64,000 nucleotides of DNA from Sphingomonas jeddahensis (GCF_001981525.1 NZ_MPSB01000010.1:56282-120281); one strand, 5' to 3'. Counted from the stretch's first letter, positions 1 to 8,559 are shown. Made by a program: numbers and translations. Notes: generated by a model from the letters alone, not told the origin.

Positions 1-52
1 CGGTCGTCGGCAGCGCAGCCACTTGCGCGGCGAGAAGAAGGATCAGGATCAC
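1..52 (-). CDS. N-terminus of an exported protein (partial, runs off the window)
   Basis: Only the first 17 codons are in the window. Reading from a GTG at 52-50, the peptide is MILILLLAAQVAALPTT, a hydrophobic stretch ending in small residues that looks like a signal peptide. The GTG overlaps the TGA of the upstream hydrolase gene (GTGA), the same coupling seen at several other gene junctions here, which favours a real start. Nothing can be said about its function. Confidence 0.5.
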   Translation of the reverse strand, partial: MILILLLAAQVAALPTT

Positions 53-765
53 GGCAGCACATCCTCGACCATGCGGATCAGCAACGCGATATCGGCATCA
101 CGCGACAGGCGATGGTCGCCGCCTTTCACCAGTGTCACCTGCACGTCCTCTGAACGGATCAGCTCGGCGAGCCGCAGCGATTGCGCCCACGGCACGTCGC
201 GGTCCTGCTGCCCGTGGATCAGCCGCGCCGGGACATCGAGCGCGATCGGCCCATGCAGCAATCGGCTCGCCTCGCCCGCCTGCCAGAAGCGGCGGGTATA
301 GACGGTCGGCTGCGGGCCATATGGGTTCGGCCGCTCCAGACGCCCATGCTGGAGGATGTAGAGCTTCTCCTCCTGGCTGAACCCCCAGTCGGTAAAATCC
401 GGCGCCGCGGCGATCCCCACCATGCCAACGACGCGATCCGGCCGGGCCAGCGCCGCGAGCAGCATGATCCACCCGCCCATCGACGATCCCACCAGCACCA
501 CGGGCCCGGTCACGGCATGATCGATCATGGCGAGCGCATCCTCGCGCCAGTCGGTCAGCGACTGTTCCTCGAACGCACCCTCGCTCGCCCCGCATCCGGC
601 ATAATCGAAGCGCAGGAACGCGCGCCCGTTCGCCTTGGCCCAAGCCTCAAGCGCCAGCGCCTTGGTGCCTGTCATGTCGGAAGCATAGCCGGGCAGGAAC
701 ACGATCGTCGGGCCAGCGCCCTCGGTGTGGTGATAGGCGAGGCGAGGGCGCTGGAGAGAGGTCAT
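49..765 (-). CDS. alpha/beta hydrolase, ABHD10-like
   Basis: A 238-residue serine hydrolase of the alpha/beta fold. The nucleophile elbow G-S-S-M-G is at residues 93-97 (Ser95), and the probable acid and base are Asp in HGQQDRDVPW and His in GGDHRL near the C-terminus. The pattern FLPGYASDMTGTKA followed by RFDYAGCGASEG matches, from memory, animal ABHD10, a mitochondrial acyl-thioesterase/acyl-glucuronide esterase; that similarity is an inference on substrate. The frame is open 33 codons further upstream, but that part is read through a repeat-rich spacer, so the ATG at 765 directly before the conserved N-terminus is preferred. It is translationally coupled to the exported protein downstream. 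Confidence 0.85.
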   Translation of the reverse strand: MTSLQRPRLAYHHTEGAGPTIVFLPGYASDMTGTKALALEAWAKANGRAFLRFDYAGCGASEGAFEEQSLTDWREDALAMIDHAVTGPVVLVGSSMGGWIMLLAALARPDRVVGMVGIAAAPDFTDWGFSQEEKLYILQHGRLERPNPYGPQPTVYTRRFWQAGEASRLLHGPIALDVPARLIHGQQDRDVPWAQSLRLAELIRSEDVQVTLVKGGDHRLSRDADIALLIRMVEDVLP

Positions 766-881
766 GCCGCGCGATGTAGGCGGAGTTGCGATGCCATGCA
801 CCCCCTTCGCTTTTACGTCATGCCGGCATCCAGCCTTCCGCGCGTCCAACAATCGTTGTCGCACGCGGCCCTACCCTCCCC

Positions 882-967
882 TTCACCCCGGACTTGATCC
901 GGGGGCCTGCTTTCTTTCGCAAGCCTGCCGAGAGGCAGCGGGACCGCGGGTCAAACCCGGAGTGACG
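882..967. repeat. Paired palindromic repeat, family A (copy 1)
   Basis: Two arms related by inversion, CACCCCGGACTTGATCCGGG at the left and a degenerate GGGTCAAACCCGGAGTGACGG at the right, flank a variable centre. The same arms recur at about ten places in the window, always between genes. This copy fills the spacer upstream of the hydrolase (minus) and downstream of the DUF6356 gene (minus). A partial family B arm (GTCATGCCGGCATCC) lies just before it, near 816-833. Confidence 0.8.
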
Positions 968-985
968 GACCGGGGGGCTGCACCC

Positions 986-1240
986 TCAAATCACATACTC
1001 AACCGTCTTCACCTGCGTCTCTGCTGCCGCCTTCGCGCTACGCTTCGCAACCATCTCGGCATGGAGCGCCGCGATCGTCCGGCTCCCCGTCGTCTTGCAC
1101 GCGAAGGGCAGCACGCCGTGGATCAGCGCGCCGACGCCGCCCACCACCATCCGCACGCCGAAGCGCGACGCCACCCCGAAGTGTTCGGCATAGCTCTCGC
1201 CCACCGAGGCGGGATGATCGAGAAACAGGCGGCGCAGCAT
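986..1240 (-). CDS. DUF6356 family small protein
   Basis: An 84-residue protein beginning MLRRLFLDHPASVGESYAEH, with a central hydrophobic segment (GVRMVVGGVGALIHGVLPF, residues about 29-47) and the tail SRTIAALHAEMVAKR. This is the DUF6356 pattern common in sphingomonads; no function is established. The frame is open 15 codons upstream, but that would overlap the Mur ligase stop, so the ATG at 1240, where the family normally begins, is chosen. It follows the Mur ligase gene by 13 bases on the same strand and is probably cotranscribed. One membrane pass is likely. Confidence 0.75.
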   Translation of the reverse strand: MLRRLFLDHPASVGESYAEHFGVASRFGVRMVVGGVGALIHGVLPFACKTTGSRTIAALHAEMVAKRSAKAAAETQVKTVEYVI

Positions 1241-1253
1241 CAGCAAGCTCCCA

Positions 1254-2669
1254 TCAAGACGAGGCGACATTATCACGCGCACCAAGCTGCGCCACCATGT
1301 CGGCGGCGAGCAGCGGCAGGGTATCGTCGCGCGCGCCCATGATCACGATGCGGTCGCCCGGCTTCGCGCTGGCGACCAGATGGGCGGCCGCCGCGGCGCG
1401 TTCGGGGATGTGTCGCGCGGTGCCGCCAGCGATCGCCACGTCGGCGACGATGTCCGCGCTGGTCACCTCGCGCGTCACCGTCCCGCCCTGATAGACCGGA
1501 TCGGGGAGGACGAGCAGATCGTCGGGCGCGAGGCCCTGGACGAAGGTCTCGACCAGTTCGCGGCGCATCGTCTTCAACGGGCCGTAGCCGTGCGGCTGGA
1601 ACAGCACGAGCAGGCGCCCGGGGAAGGCGTGCAGCGTCGCGAGAGTGGCGGCGATCTTGTCGGGGTTGTGGCCGAAATCGTCGATCACCGCGACATGGTT
1701 CGCCGTGCCGACGAGGTCGAAGCGGCGCTTGAGGCCGGTGTAGGCGCCGATCGCCTGCACCGCCGTGTCGAACGGCACGCCGGCCGCCAGCGCCGCGCCG
1801 ATCGCCGCCAAGGCGTTGGCGACGTTGTGGCGGCCGGGGACCTGCACGCGGACGCGGGCGTCGCGCAGTGTGAAGGAGACGGCGAACGGCTCCTCCGAGA
1901 TTTCGGTCGCGAGCAGATCGGCCGCGCCGCCCAGGCCAAAGGTCGTCACCCGATCGCGCGGCAGTTGCATCGCCAGGGCAGCGGCATCGGGGTTGTCGGC
2001 GTTGACGATCGCGTGGGCGGCCTTGCCGATGAAGTCGGCGAACAGCACGTTCAGCTCCTCCAGCGACTTGTGATCGAGGCTGACGTTGTTGAGCACCGCG
2101 ATGCGCGGCTGGTAGAGCGCGATCGAGCCGTCGCTTTCGTCCACCTCGCTGACGTACGGATCGCCCTCGCCCACCAAGGCGCTGGCGAAGGGGCGGTCGG
2201 GGGCGGCGAAATCCTTCATCACCGCGCCGTTCATCACCGTGGGATCGCGCCCGGCATCGTGGAGGATGCGGGCGATCATGCCGGTGACAGTGGACTTGCC
2301 GCTCGTGCCCGCCACGCCGATCGGCAGGCGGCTGGCGTTGAACAACGCGGCGTTCAGTTCGGCGCGGCTCATGCGTGGACAACCGAGCCGATCGGCGGCG
2401 ACGATGTCGGCGACGGTCGCCTCGACGGCGGCGGAGGCGACGACGGTCTGGTCGGGCGAGACGATGCCGCTGCCGTCCTGCGGGAAGAGCTGGACGCCCT
2501 TTGCCGCCAGATCGGCGAACTTGGCCGGCACGCGGCCTTGATCGAGCCCGCGGTCGGAGCCGGCGACGATCGCGCCGCGCGCGGCGAGGATCATCGCCAG
2601 CGGCATCATCCCCGATCCCCCGACGCCGACGAAGAAGAAGCGCTGCCCTGCGATGTTGCCGTCCTGCAT
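1254..2669 (-). CDS. Mur ligase family protein (MurC/Mpl-like)
   Basis: A 471-residue ATP-dependent Mur ligase. It shows the N-terminal Rossmann motif GVGGSGMMPLAMIL (about residues 15-28), the P-loop AGTSGKST in the central domain, the EVDESDGS and NNVSLDH ligase motifs, and DDFGHNPDKI where MurC has DDYxHHP. The domain order matches MurC and Mpl. Genuine MurC sits in the dcw cluster, absent here, and the key motifs deviate (TSGKST for THGKTT, GHNP for HHP). Together with the divergent LD-carboxypeptidase this suggests Mpl-type recycling: joining a recovered peptide to UDP-MurNAc. That role is an inference. Confidence 0.8.
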   Translation of the reverse strand: MQDGNIAGQRFFFVGVGGSGMMPLAMILAARGAIVAGSDRGLDQGRVPAKFADLAAKGVQLFPQDGSGIVSPDQTVVASAAVEATVADIVAADRLGCPRMSRAELNAALFNASRLPIGVAGTSGKSTVTGMIARILHDAGRDPTVMNGAVMKDFAAPDRPFASALVGEGDPYVSEVDESDGSIALYQPRIAVLNNVSLDHKSLEELNVLFADFIGKAAHAIVNADNPDAAALAMQLPRDRVTTFGLGGAADLLATEISEEPFAVSFTLRDARVRVQVPGRHNVANALAAIGAALAAGVPFDTAVQAIGAYTGLKRRFDLVGTANHVAVIDDFGHNPDKIAATLATLHAFPGRLLVLFQPHGYGPLKTMRRELVETFVQGLAPDDLLVLPDPVYQGGTVTREVTSADIVADVAIAGGTARHIPERAAAAAHLVASAKPGDRIVIMGARDDTLPLLAADMVAQLGARDNVASS

Positions 2670-2724
2670 GGCCGCGCGCTATCGCCGCGGGCGGGTTCGG
2701 GCAAGGCGAAGGCGGCAGGGCGAC

Positions 2725-3546
2725 ATGAAGATCGGGATCGTGGCGCCGGCCAATACGGCGAACCCGGAGATGGTCGCCCCGCTCACCGCTTATGCCGCAT
2801 TGGCCTATCCGGAGGTGGAGCTCGTCTTCCATCCGCAATGCTGGGAAAGCGATGGCCATTTCGCGGGGCCGGATGCGCGACGGATGGCGGCGTTTTTGGA
2901 GTTCGCCAACGATCCCGAATTCGACGCGATCTGGTTCGCGCGGGGTGGCTATGGCTCGAACCGAATCCTGGCGCGGGCCATGCCGCAGCTGAACGAGGCG
3001 GCGCGCGCCAAGAAATACGTCGGCTATTCGGACATGGGATTCATGCTCGGCGCGCTTTACGCGCGGCGGATCGGGCGGGTGGCGCATGGACCGATGCCGA
3101 CGGATATCCTGCGCAGCTCGGGCGGGGGCGATGCGACGGTGGCGCGCTCGCTCGGCTGGATCGCACGCGGCGAGCGGCAGGGGCTGGAGCCGGGACTTGG
3201 GCAGCGGCCGGCGGCGGCGTTCAACCTCGCCATATTGGGATCGCTGATCGGCACGCCGTGGCTGCCCGACCTGACCGACCACGAGCTGCTGATCGAGGAA
3301 GTGTCCGAGCCGATGTACAATATCGACCGGCTGCTGTTCACCATGGCCAGTGCCACGCAACTGCGCGGGATCGCCGGCGTGCGGCTGGGCGCGGTGACGG
3401 GGGTGAAGGAGAATACGCCGCGCTGGGGCGAGACGCTGCCCGTGATGATCCAGCGCTGGTGCGGCGACATGGGCGTGCCATACCTCGGCCCGGCGGAGAT
3501 CGGGCATACGCAGACCAACCGGGTGGTGCCGTTCGGGGTGGCGTGA
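2725..3546 (+). CDS. ldcA: LD-carboxypeptidase, peptidase family S66
   Basis: A 273-residue S66 serine peptidase, which removes the terminal D-alanine from L-Ala-D-Glu-mDAP-D-Ala tetrapeptides during peptidoglycan recycling in the cytoplasm. The N-terminal KIGIVAPAN, the nucleophile in VGYSDMGFML (Ser102), the Glu in LLIEEVSEPMYNIDR and the C-terminal His in IGHTQTNRVVPFG form the family's Ser-Glu-His triad. The frame is open to 2653 but that overlaps the divergent Mur ligase start, so MKIGIV at 2725 is used. It is divergent from the Mur ligase with only 55 bases between start codons, so they may share control. No signal peptide is seen. Confidence 0.88.
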   Translation: MKIGIVAPANTANPEMVAPLTAYAALAYPEVELVFHPQCWESDGHFAGPDARRMAAFLEFANDPEFDAIWFARGGYGSNRILARAMPQLNEAARAKKYVGYSDMGFMLGALYARRIGRVAHGPMPTDILRSSGGGDATVARSLGWIARGERQGLEPGLGQRPAAAFNLAILGSLIGTPWLPDLTDHELLIEEVSEPMYNIDRLLFTMASATQLRGIAGVRLGAVTGVKENTPRWGETLPVMIQRWCGDMGVPYLGPAEIGHTQTNRVVPFGVA

Positions 3547-3586
3547 ACTCATCCCGTCCCGATCTGTCGGAGCGGACCCCCGATCC

Positions 3587-3664
3587 GTTCGTGCTGAGCT
3601 TGTCGAAGCACGTGCCCCAAGCGCCTCCGCATCGGGCACGCCCTTCGACAAGCTCAGGGCGAAC
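3587..3664. repeat. Paired palindromic repeat, family C (copy 1)
   Basis: The left arm reads GTTCGTGCTGAGCTTGTCGA and the right arm is its near inverse, beginning CCCTTCGACAAGCTCAGGG and ending GAAC, with about 25 variable bases between. It lies between the convergent ends of the LD-carboxypeptidase and ygfZ genes, where it could also act as a bidirectional terminator-like structure. Other copies are at 23165, 42845 (inside imuB), 56560 and 60231. Confidence 0.85.
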
Positions 3665-3669
3665 GATCG

Positions 3670-4380
3670 TCAGGCGGCAATCGCCTCCGCCAGCCACTCC
3701 GGCACCAGCGCATCCCCCAGCGATTCGACACGGCGATGCTCCACCATCAGCCCCAGCTCGGGATACACCGCCCGCGTCCGATCACCCGCCTCACCCAGCG
3801 GCGCCGCCACCAGTCGGCGGTTCACCTTGGAGCGGTAGTTCATCCGCGCCGTATTCTCCTGCCCGACGTAGCAGCCCTTAGCGAAGCTGACGCCATTCAG
3901 CTCGCGCGCATTGCACTCCAGCCACAGCGTCTCGCCGCTCCCGAGCTCGGCCACACCCTCCGTCACGCCGAGCGACAGCCGATGCGCTACCCATCCCTCC
4001 GCCGGCGCACCCGGCGCGGCGAGCCAGCGGCGGCCGAGCACCGCCAGCCGCGGGTCGGGCACGCCCGCCTCGCCCTCGCGCAACCAATGCACCGCCAGTG
4101 CCTCGTCGCGCGCGATCGTGATCGCGCGGCGCAGGCGATAGAGCGTCAGCCGCTTGGCGAGCGCCTCCGCCTGTTCCGCCTCGCAATCGAGCAGCAGGTC
4201 GTCGCCGTCCGCCCAGATGATGAAGTCGAACAGCGCCTTGCCCTGCGGCGACAGCAGCGCGGCCCAGACCGGCAGCGGGCCGGTGACATCGTTGGTGACG
4301 AGCCCCTGGAGAAAGCCGCGCACATCCTCCCCGGATAGGCGGACAAGGGCGCGGTCTGCGAGGGTGGTGGCGTCGGTCAT
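3670..4380 (-). CDS. ygfZ: YgfZ/CAF17 folate-binding protein for Fe-S cluster assembly
   Basis: A 236-residue tetrahydrofolate-binding protein of the GcvT-like fold that helps maturation or repair of certain [4Fe-4S] enzymes. The diagnostic motif KGCYVGQE is present with its conserved cysteine near residue 168, preceded by LNGVSFA and followed by the arginine-rich MNYRSKVNRR. The N-terminus LSGEDVRGFLQGLVTNDV is also typical. The start ATG at 4380 gives the usual N-terminal length. It is divergent from pyrC with a 51-base gap, and its 3' end abuts a family C repeat. Confidence 0.92.
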   Translation of the reverse strand: MTDATTLADRALVRLSGEDVRGFLQGLVTNDVTGPLPVWAALLSPQGKALFDFIIWADGDDLLLDCEAEQAEALAKRLTLYRLRRAITIARDEALAVHWLREGEAGVPDPRLAVLGRRWLAAPGAPAEGWVAHRLSLGVTEGVAELGSGETLWLECNARELNGVSFAKGCYVGQENTARMNYRSKVNRRLVAAPLGEAGDRTRAVYPELGLMVEHRRVESLGDALVPEWLAEAIAA

Positions 4381-4431
4381 GCCGACAAGCTAGGGCGTCA
4401 GCGCCTCATTCCAAGCTCCCGGACCTCCGCG

Positions 4432-5469
4432 ATGACCGACCGCCTCACCATCCGCCGCCCCGACGACTGGCACGTCCACCTGCGCGACGGCGCGATGCTG
4501 GAGCTGGTGGCGCAGCATACCGCGCGCCAGTTCGCGCGCGCGATCATCATGCCGAATTTGACGCCGCCGGTCACCGATGCGGCGGCGGCGCGCGCCTATC
4601 GCGATCGCATCCTGGCGGCTTTGCCGGCGGACGCGGGCTTCACGCCGCTGATGACCTGCTATCTCACCGACGGCGCGGATGCCGAGGCGATCGCCGCGGC
4701 GCATGCGGAGGGCGTGTTCACCGCGTGCAAGCTGTATCCCGCCCATGCCACCACCAATTCCGCGCATGGCGTGACCGACATCTTCGCGCTGGCGCCGGTG
4801 CTGGAGCGGATGCAGGCGATCGGCATGCCCTTGCTAATCCACGGCGAGGTGACCGACAAGGATATCGACATCTTCGATCGCGAGGCGGTGTTCATCGAAC
4901 GCACGCTGGCGAAGCTGGTGCGCGATTTCCCGGCGCTGAAGATCGTACTTGAGCATATCACCACCGCCGAGGCCGCGCAGTACGTGGCCGAGGCGCCCGC
5001 CAATGTCGCGGCCACCATCACGCCGCAGCACCTTATCATCAACCGCAACGCGATCTTCGACGGCGGCATCCGCCCGCATGCCTATTGCCTGCCGGTCGCC
5101 AAGCGCGAGGGGCACCGGCTGGCGGTGCGCAAGGCGGCTGTGTCGGGTTCGGCCAAATTCTTCCTCGGCACCGACAGCGCGCCGCATGTGGTGGAGGCCA
5201 AGGAATCGTCGTGCGGCTGCGCCGGCATCTTCAACGCGCCGTTCGCGCTGGAAAGCTATCTCAAGGTGTTCGACGAGGAAGGCGCGCTGGACCGGTTCGA
5301 GGCGTTCACCAGCGAGAATGGCGCGCGCTTCTACGGCCTGCCGCTCAATGAAGGCACGGTGACGCTGGAGCGGGTGGCGCATCGCGTGCCGGACCGGGTC
5401 GGCGACGACACGCTGTCCGTGGTGCCGTTCCATGCCGGTGAGACGCTCGGCTGGCGGATGGTGGCGTAA
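4432..5469 (+). CDS. pyrC: Dihydroorotase, PyrC class
   Basis: A 345-residue zinc amidohydrolase that closes carbamoyl-aspartate to dihydroorotate, the third step of pyrimidine synthesis. The metal-binding HxH appears in DDWHVHLRDG at residues about 15-17, the carboxylated lysine in ACKLYPAHATTNS, further metal histidines in LLIHGEV and LEHITT, and the catalytic aspartate in LGTDSAPH. Length and motifs match the E. coli-type PyrC rather than the PyrX/PyrC-like forms. It begins 51 bases from the divergent ygfZ start and appears to be a single-gene unit ended by a family A repeat. Confidence 0.96.
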   Translation: MTDRLTIRRPDDWHVHLRDGAMLELVAQHTARQFARAIIMPNLTPPVTDAAAARAYRDRILAALPADAGFTPLMTCYLTDGADAEAIAAAHAEGVFTACKLYPAHATTNSAHGVTDIFALAPVLERMQAIGMPLLIHGEVTDKDIDIFDREAVFIERTLAKLVRDFPALKIVLEHITTAEAAQYVAEAPANVAATITPQHLIINRNAIFDGGIRPHAYCLPVAKREGHRLAVRKAAVSGSAKFFLGTDSAPHVVEAKESSCGCAGIFNAPFALESYLKVFDEEGALDRFEAFTSENGARFYGLPLNEGTVTLERVAHRVPDRVGDDTLSVVPFHAGETLGWRMVA

Positions 5470-5488
5470 ACCGCGCGTCCACGTCCGA

Positions 5489-5571
5489 CGTCATCCCGGA
5501 CTTGATCCGAAATCCCACTGCCCTCCACGGCCGAGAAGAGGCGGGACCCCGGATCAAGTCCGGGGTGACGG
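5489..5571. repeat. Paired palindromic repeat, family A (copy 2)
   Basis: The left arm GTCATCCCGGACTTGATCCG and right arm CCGGATCAAGTCCGGGGTGA are near-perfect inverses separated by about 40 bases. It lies between the convergent ends of pyrC and the small exported protein gene and may form a strong stem on both strands. Confidence 0.88.
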
Positions 5572-5578
5572 GAAGAGG

Positions 5579-5869
5579 CTAGCGCAGCCGATTCACGAAC
5601 CCGATCACATGCTCGTACGCCGCGCGATCCTCCGCCGCGAAGCGCGCACTCAGCGCCGCCGCATCACCCTGCACGGTGCGCGATCGGAACAGCGCCACCT
5701 GGAACGCCTTGCGCTCCGCCACGCACGCCTGGTCGGTCTGGAGCGCGATGGTCGCCGGCGTGCCGGTACTCGCCATCGCCACCTGCGCATAATCCTCAAG
5801 GCAGGCGTACCAGGCGCCGCGCTCGGCGCTCGCCGGATCGGCGGCGGCCAGCAGGAGCGCCAACATCAT
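5579..5869 (-). CDS. Small exported protein of unknown function
   Basis: A 96-residue protein starting MMLALLLAAADPASAERGAW: a short hydrophobic N-terminus followed by ADPASA, consistent with a signal peptide cut near residue 16. The mature part is helical and holds two cysteines (WYACLEDY and DQACVAERK) that could pair in the periplasm. No known family is recognised. It starts 13 bases after the clpS stop on the same strand and may be cotranscribed. The frame is open upstream to 5926, but that would overlap clpS and remove the signal-like start. Confidence 0.6.
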   Translation of the reverse strand: MMLALLLAAADPASAERGAWYACLEDYAQVAMASTGTPATIALQTDQACVAERKAFQVALFRSRTVQGDAAALSARFAAEDRAAYEHVIGFVNRLR

Positions 5870-5882
5870 AGCGGAGCCTGGG

Positions 5883-6239
5883 TCAGGCCTTTTCCAGCGT
5901 GCATTGCAGCGGATGCTGGTTGGCACGGGCGAAATCCATCACCTGCCCGACCTTGGTCTCCGCCACTTCATAGCTGAACACGCCGCACACGCCGACGCCC
6001 TTCTGGTGGACGTGGAGCATCACGCGCGTCGCCTCCTCCGCGGTCATGCGGAAGAAGCGCTGGAGGCACAGCACGACGAATTCCATCGGCGTGTAATCGT
6101 CGTTGAGCATCAGCACGCGGTATGGCGTCGGCTCCTTGACCTTGGCCCGAGTGCGCGTGGCGATGCCGACGCCCGTGCCGTTCCCCTCGCCGCCGCCGTC
6201 TTCGCGCCGCTCTGCCATGTGGATCTGAATGCTGGTCAT
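5883..6239 (-). CDS. clpS: ClpS, ATP-dependent Clp protease adaptor
   Basis: A 118-residue adaptor that hands N-degron substrates to ClpAP. The core [18 protein letters not shown], then [32 protein letters not shown], is diagnostic: the [10 protein letters not shown] region and the MLHVH helix form the N-degron pocket. The first 30 residues are a Gly/Arg-rich extension that binds the ClpA pore. A GTG two codons upstream (6245) is possible, but a GGCGG ribosome site sits five bases before the ATG at 6239, which decides the start. clpA is not in the window. Confidence 0.93.
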   Translation of the reverse strand: MTSIQIHMAERREDGGGEGNGTGVGIATRTRAKVKEPTPYRVLMLNDDYTPMEFVVLCLQRFFRMTAEEATRVMLHVHQKGVGVCGVFSYEVAETKVGQVMDFARANQHPLQCTLEKA

Positions 6240-6303
6240 CGTCACCGCCGAAATATGGCAAGCCGTGCTGGGAGGGCAAGGCCTGCCTGCTCCCGCGCGT
6301 GGC

Positions 6304-6891
6304 TCACGCGAACGCCGGCGCCTGGCGCAGCTGCTGATAGGCGGCGATCACCTTTTGCAGCATGCCTTCGTGGCTGCGGTCGCCGCCGTTGCGATCGGGG
6401 TGATATCTGCGCACCAGCTCGCTGTACCTTTTGCGCAGCGCCATGCGATCCGCGTCCGGGGCGAGGCCTAGCACCTTGAGGCTCGCGCGGTCCTGCCCTG
6501 ACAAGGGCTTGCCGTCGCGGCGCTCGGGCGCGACCTCACGGCGATAGCGCGCACCGATCGCGTCGAGCGGATCGGCGAAGTCGGCCCAGCGCGGCCCGTG
6601 GTCGCCGCCGCCGGCGCGCGCAAAGGCGCGCGTCTCGCGCTCCCAGCCCGCCATCGGCCGCTGCGCGTGATGGATCTCCTCCGCGCTCATGCCGTCGAAG
6701 TAATTGTAGCTAGAATTGAACGCACGGACGTGATCGAGGCAGAACCAGCGAAACGCCGGCGGCCCGTCACGCCCCGGCCCTTCCAGCGGCGGCGCGCGAA
6801 ACTCGCCCGCCGCATCGCACCCGGGTGCCTCGCACGGCCGGTCGCCCTCGATCCTCCCATGAAAACGCGCGTTCGGCCGGTCCTTCGCCAA
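6304..6891 (-). CDS. J-domain (DnaJ-class) protein, probable TTG start
   Basis: A 195-residue co-chaperone-like protein with its J domain at the C-terminus: [34 protein letters not shown] carries the HPD signature that stimulates DnaK. The N-terminal half ([17 protein letters not shown] ... [13 protein letters not shown]) has Cys and His residues that could bind a metal. No ATG lies in a sensible place. The open frame runs back to 7074 through the divergent bolA gene, so a start near 6891 is needed. A TTG there, preceded by AGGGA about ten bases upstream, gives [17 protein letters not shown]. The exact start is an inference. Confidence 0.8.
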   Translation of the reverse strand: MAKDRPNARFHGRIEGDRPCEAPGCDAAGEFRAPPLEGPGRDGPPAFRWFCLDHVRAFNSSYNYFDGMSAEEIHHAQRPMAGWERETRAFARAGGGDHGPRWADFADPLDAIGARYRREVAPERRDGKPLSGQDRASLKVLGLAPDADRMALRKRYSELVRRYHPDRNGGDRSHEGMLQKVIAAYQQLRQAPAFA

Positions 6892-6930
6892 AATCGAAAC
6901 ATCCCTGACAAAACCGACTATATAGGCGGC

Positions 6931-7221
6931 ATGACCGCACCTTCCACCGGCCCGATTCAGCTTGCCATTGCCACCCGTCTGACCGACGCGCTCGATCCGA
7001 CGCACCTCGAAGTGATCAACGAGAGCGCGCAGCACCGCGGCCATGCCGGCGATGACGGATCGGGCGAATCGCACTTCCGCGTGGTGGTGGAGAGCGCTTC
7101 ATTCGCGGGGCTGAACCGGGTGGCGCGGCAGCGCCTCGTCAACACGGCGCTGGCCGAGCTGCTGCGCGACCATGTCCACGCGCTGGCCATGAAGACGATC
7201 GCGCCGGGCGAGCCGCGGTGA
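6931..7221 (+). CDS. bolA: BolA family protein
   Basis: A 96-residue BolA-fold protein; family members pair with monothiol glutaredoxins and handle iron-sulfur clusters. The pattern LTDALDPTHLEVINESAQHRGH, then ESHFRVVVESASFAGLNRVARQRLVNTALAELL, is the standard BolA helix-turn region with the conserved FxGxxxVxRHR-like stretch. The ATG at 6931 follows GGCGGC and gives the normal length; the larger open frame upstream overlaps the J-domain gene and is rejected. Its stop overlaps the GTG start of the NUDIX gene. The 39-base spacer to the divergent J-domain start contains TATATA, a possible -10 element. Confidence 0.92.
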   Translation: MTAPSTGPIQLAIATRLTDALDPTHLEVINESAQHRGHAGDDGSGESHFRVVVESASFAGLNRVARQRLVNTALAELLRDHVHALAMKTIAPGEPR

Positions 7222-7658
7222 GGGCGGCGCGCCCGGCCGCGCGCATCCTGCTGGTCGATCGCGAGCATCGCGTGCTGCTGTTCCGCTTCGTCACCGGGGA
7301 CGAGCGCGCGCCTTTCTGGTGCACGCCGGGCGGTGCGCTGGATCCGGGCGAAAGTTACGAAGCCGCGGCGCGGCGCGAACTATACGAAGAAACCGGCATT
7401 CATGCCGATCCCGGCCCGCAAGTGGCGCAACGCACCGTCGATTTCCTCACGGTCGAACGCGTCGAGGTGACCGCCGACGAACGCTGGTTCCGCGTCGATG
7501 TGGATGCGTGCGATCTGGACACGACTGGCCACACCGAGCTTGAGCGGCGGGTGATGACTGAGTGGCGCTGGTTCGCCCGCGAGGAGATCGCCAACTGGCC
7601 CGAAGCCATCTATCCCGACGATCTGATTGCCATGCTGGAAGCGACCGATGACGCGTGA
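7218..7658 (+). CDS. NUDIX hydrolase
   Basis: A 146-residue nucleoside-diphosphate-linked-compound hydrolase. The NUDIX box is complete, GALDPGESYEAAARRELYEETGI, with the metal-binding REIxEE-type core RRELYEE (residues about 54-60). Substrate cannot be told from sequence. The GTG start at 7218 overlaps the bolA TGA in a GTGA junction, and the 3' end overlaps the pirin start by 11 bases. The three genes therefore form a tightly coupled unit. Confidence 0.9.
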   Translation: MRAARPAARILLVDREHRVLLFRFVTGDERAPFWCTPGGALDPGESYEAAARRELYEETGIHADPGPQVAQRTVDFLTVERVEVTADERWFRVDVDACDLDTTGHTELERRVMTEWRWFAREEIANWPEAIYPDDLIAMLEATDDA

Positions 7659-8550
7659 CGAATTGTTCGAACTGACGCTGCTGCCCGCCACCCACGATAT
7701 CGGCGGGTTCAAGGTCCATCGTACGCTGCCGCACCGCGAGCGGACGATGGTAGGGCCGTTCCTGTTCTTCGACCAGATGGGGCCGGCGGCACTGCCACCG
7801 GGCCAGGGCGTCGACGTGCGGCCGCACCCGCATATCAACCTGTCGACCGTAACCTATCTGTTCGACGGCGCGCTGGGGCATCGCGATTCGCTGGGCACCG
7901 ACATCGTGATCCGGCCGGGCGCGGTGAATTTGATGACGGCGGGCACCGGCATCGTCCATTCGGAGCGCTCGCCCGCGGACGAACGGCCGGGCGGGCCGGC
8001 GCTGGCGGGTATCCAGACGTGGCTGGCGCTGCCCGACGGGCGCGAGGAGATCGACCCGGCGTTCGAACATGTCGCGGCGGATCGGCTGCCGGTGATCGAG
8101 GGGGCGGGCGTCACCGCCCGGATCATCATGGGCGACCTGTGGGGCAAGAGCGCGCCGACGACGACCTATGCCGGCACGATCTATGCCGATATCGTGCTCG
8201 CGGCGGGCGCCAGCGTCCCGATCGACGCCGACGCGGACGAGCGCGCCGTCTATCTGGTCGAAGGCGACGCGACGCTGGAAGGCGTGCCGCTGGAGCCGCA
8301 GCGGCTCTATGTGCTGCGGCCGGGGATTGCGGCGACGCTGCGCTCGACCAGCGGCGCGCGGGCGATGCTGGCAGGCGGCGAGGCGTTCAAGACACCGCGC
8401 CACGTTTGGTGGAATTTCGTCAGCTCCTCGCGCGAGCGGATCCAGGAAGCCAAGCGCGCGTGGATGGCGCGCGAGTTCCCGGTGGTGCCGGGGGACGAAG
8501 TGGAGTGGATTCCGATTCCCGGCCAGCCCAAGACCGTCAGCTATCCGTAA
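7648..8550 (+). CDS. Pirin family protein
   Basis: A 300-residue bicupin. The N-terminal pirin signature is present: [12 protein letters not shown], then [26 protein letters not shown] and [10 protein letters not shown], supplying the metal-binding His, His, His and Glu of the first cupin. The C-terminal pirin domain (residues about 175-280) is intact. Bacterial pirins include quercetinases and regulators of pyruvate dehydrogenase; which applies here is unknown. The ATG at 7648 overlaps the NUDIX 3' end by 11 bases, indicating coupled translation. Confidence 0.92.
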   Translation: MTRDELFELTLLPATHDIGGFKVHRTLPHRERTMVGPFLFFDQMGPAALPPGQGVDVRPHPHINLSTVTYLFDGALGHRDSLGTDIVIRPGAVNLMTAGTGIVHSERSPADERPGGPALAGIQTWLALPDGREEIDPAFEHVAADRLPVIEGAGVTARIIMGDLWGKSAPTTTYAGTIYADIVLAAGASVPIDADADERAVYLVEGDATLEGVPLEPQRLYVLRPGIAATLRSTSGARAMLAGGEAFKTPRHVWWNFVSSSRERIQEAKRAWMAREFPVVPGDEVEWIPIPGQPKTVSYP

Positions 8551-8559
8551 GAACCAAAG

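Noticed and set aside
1273..3881. Long open frames (792 and 833 codons) overlapping the Mur ligase, LD-carboxypeptidase and ygfZ region
   Set aside because: They are shadows of high-GC codon use. They are Arg/Ala/Gly-rich without motifs, and recognised genes occupy the same DNA in another frame or strand.
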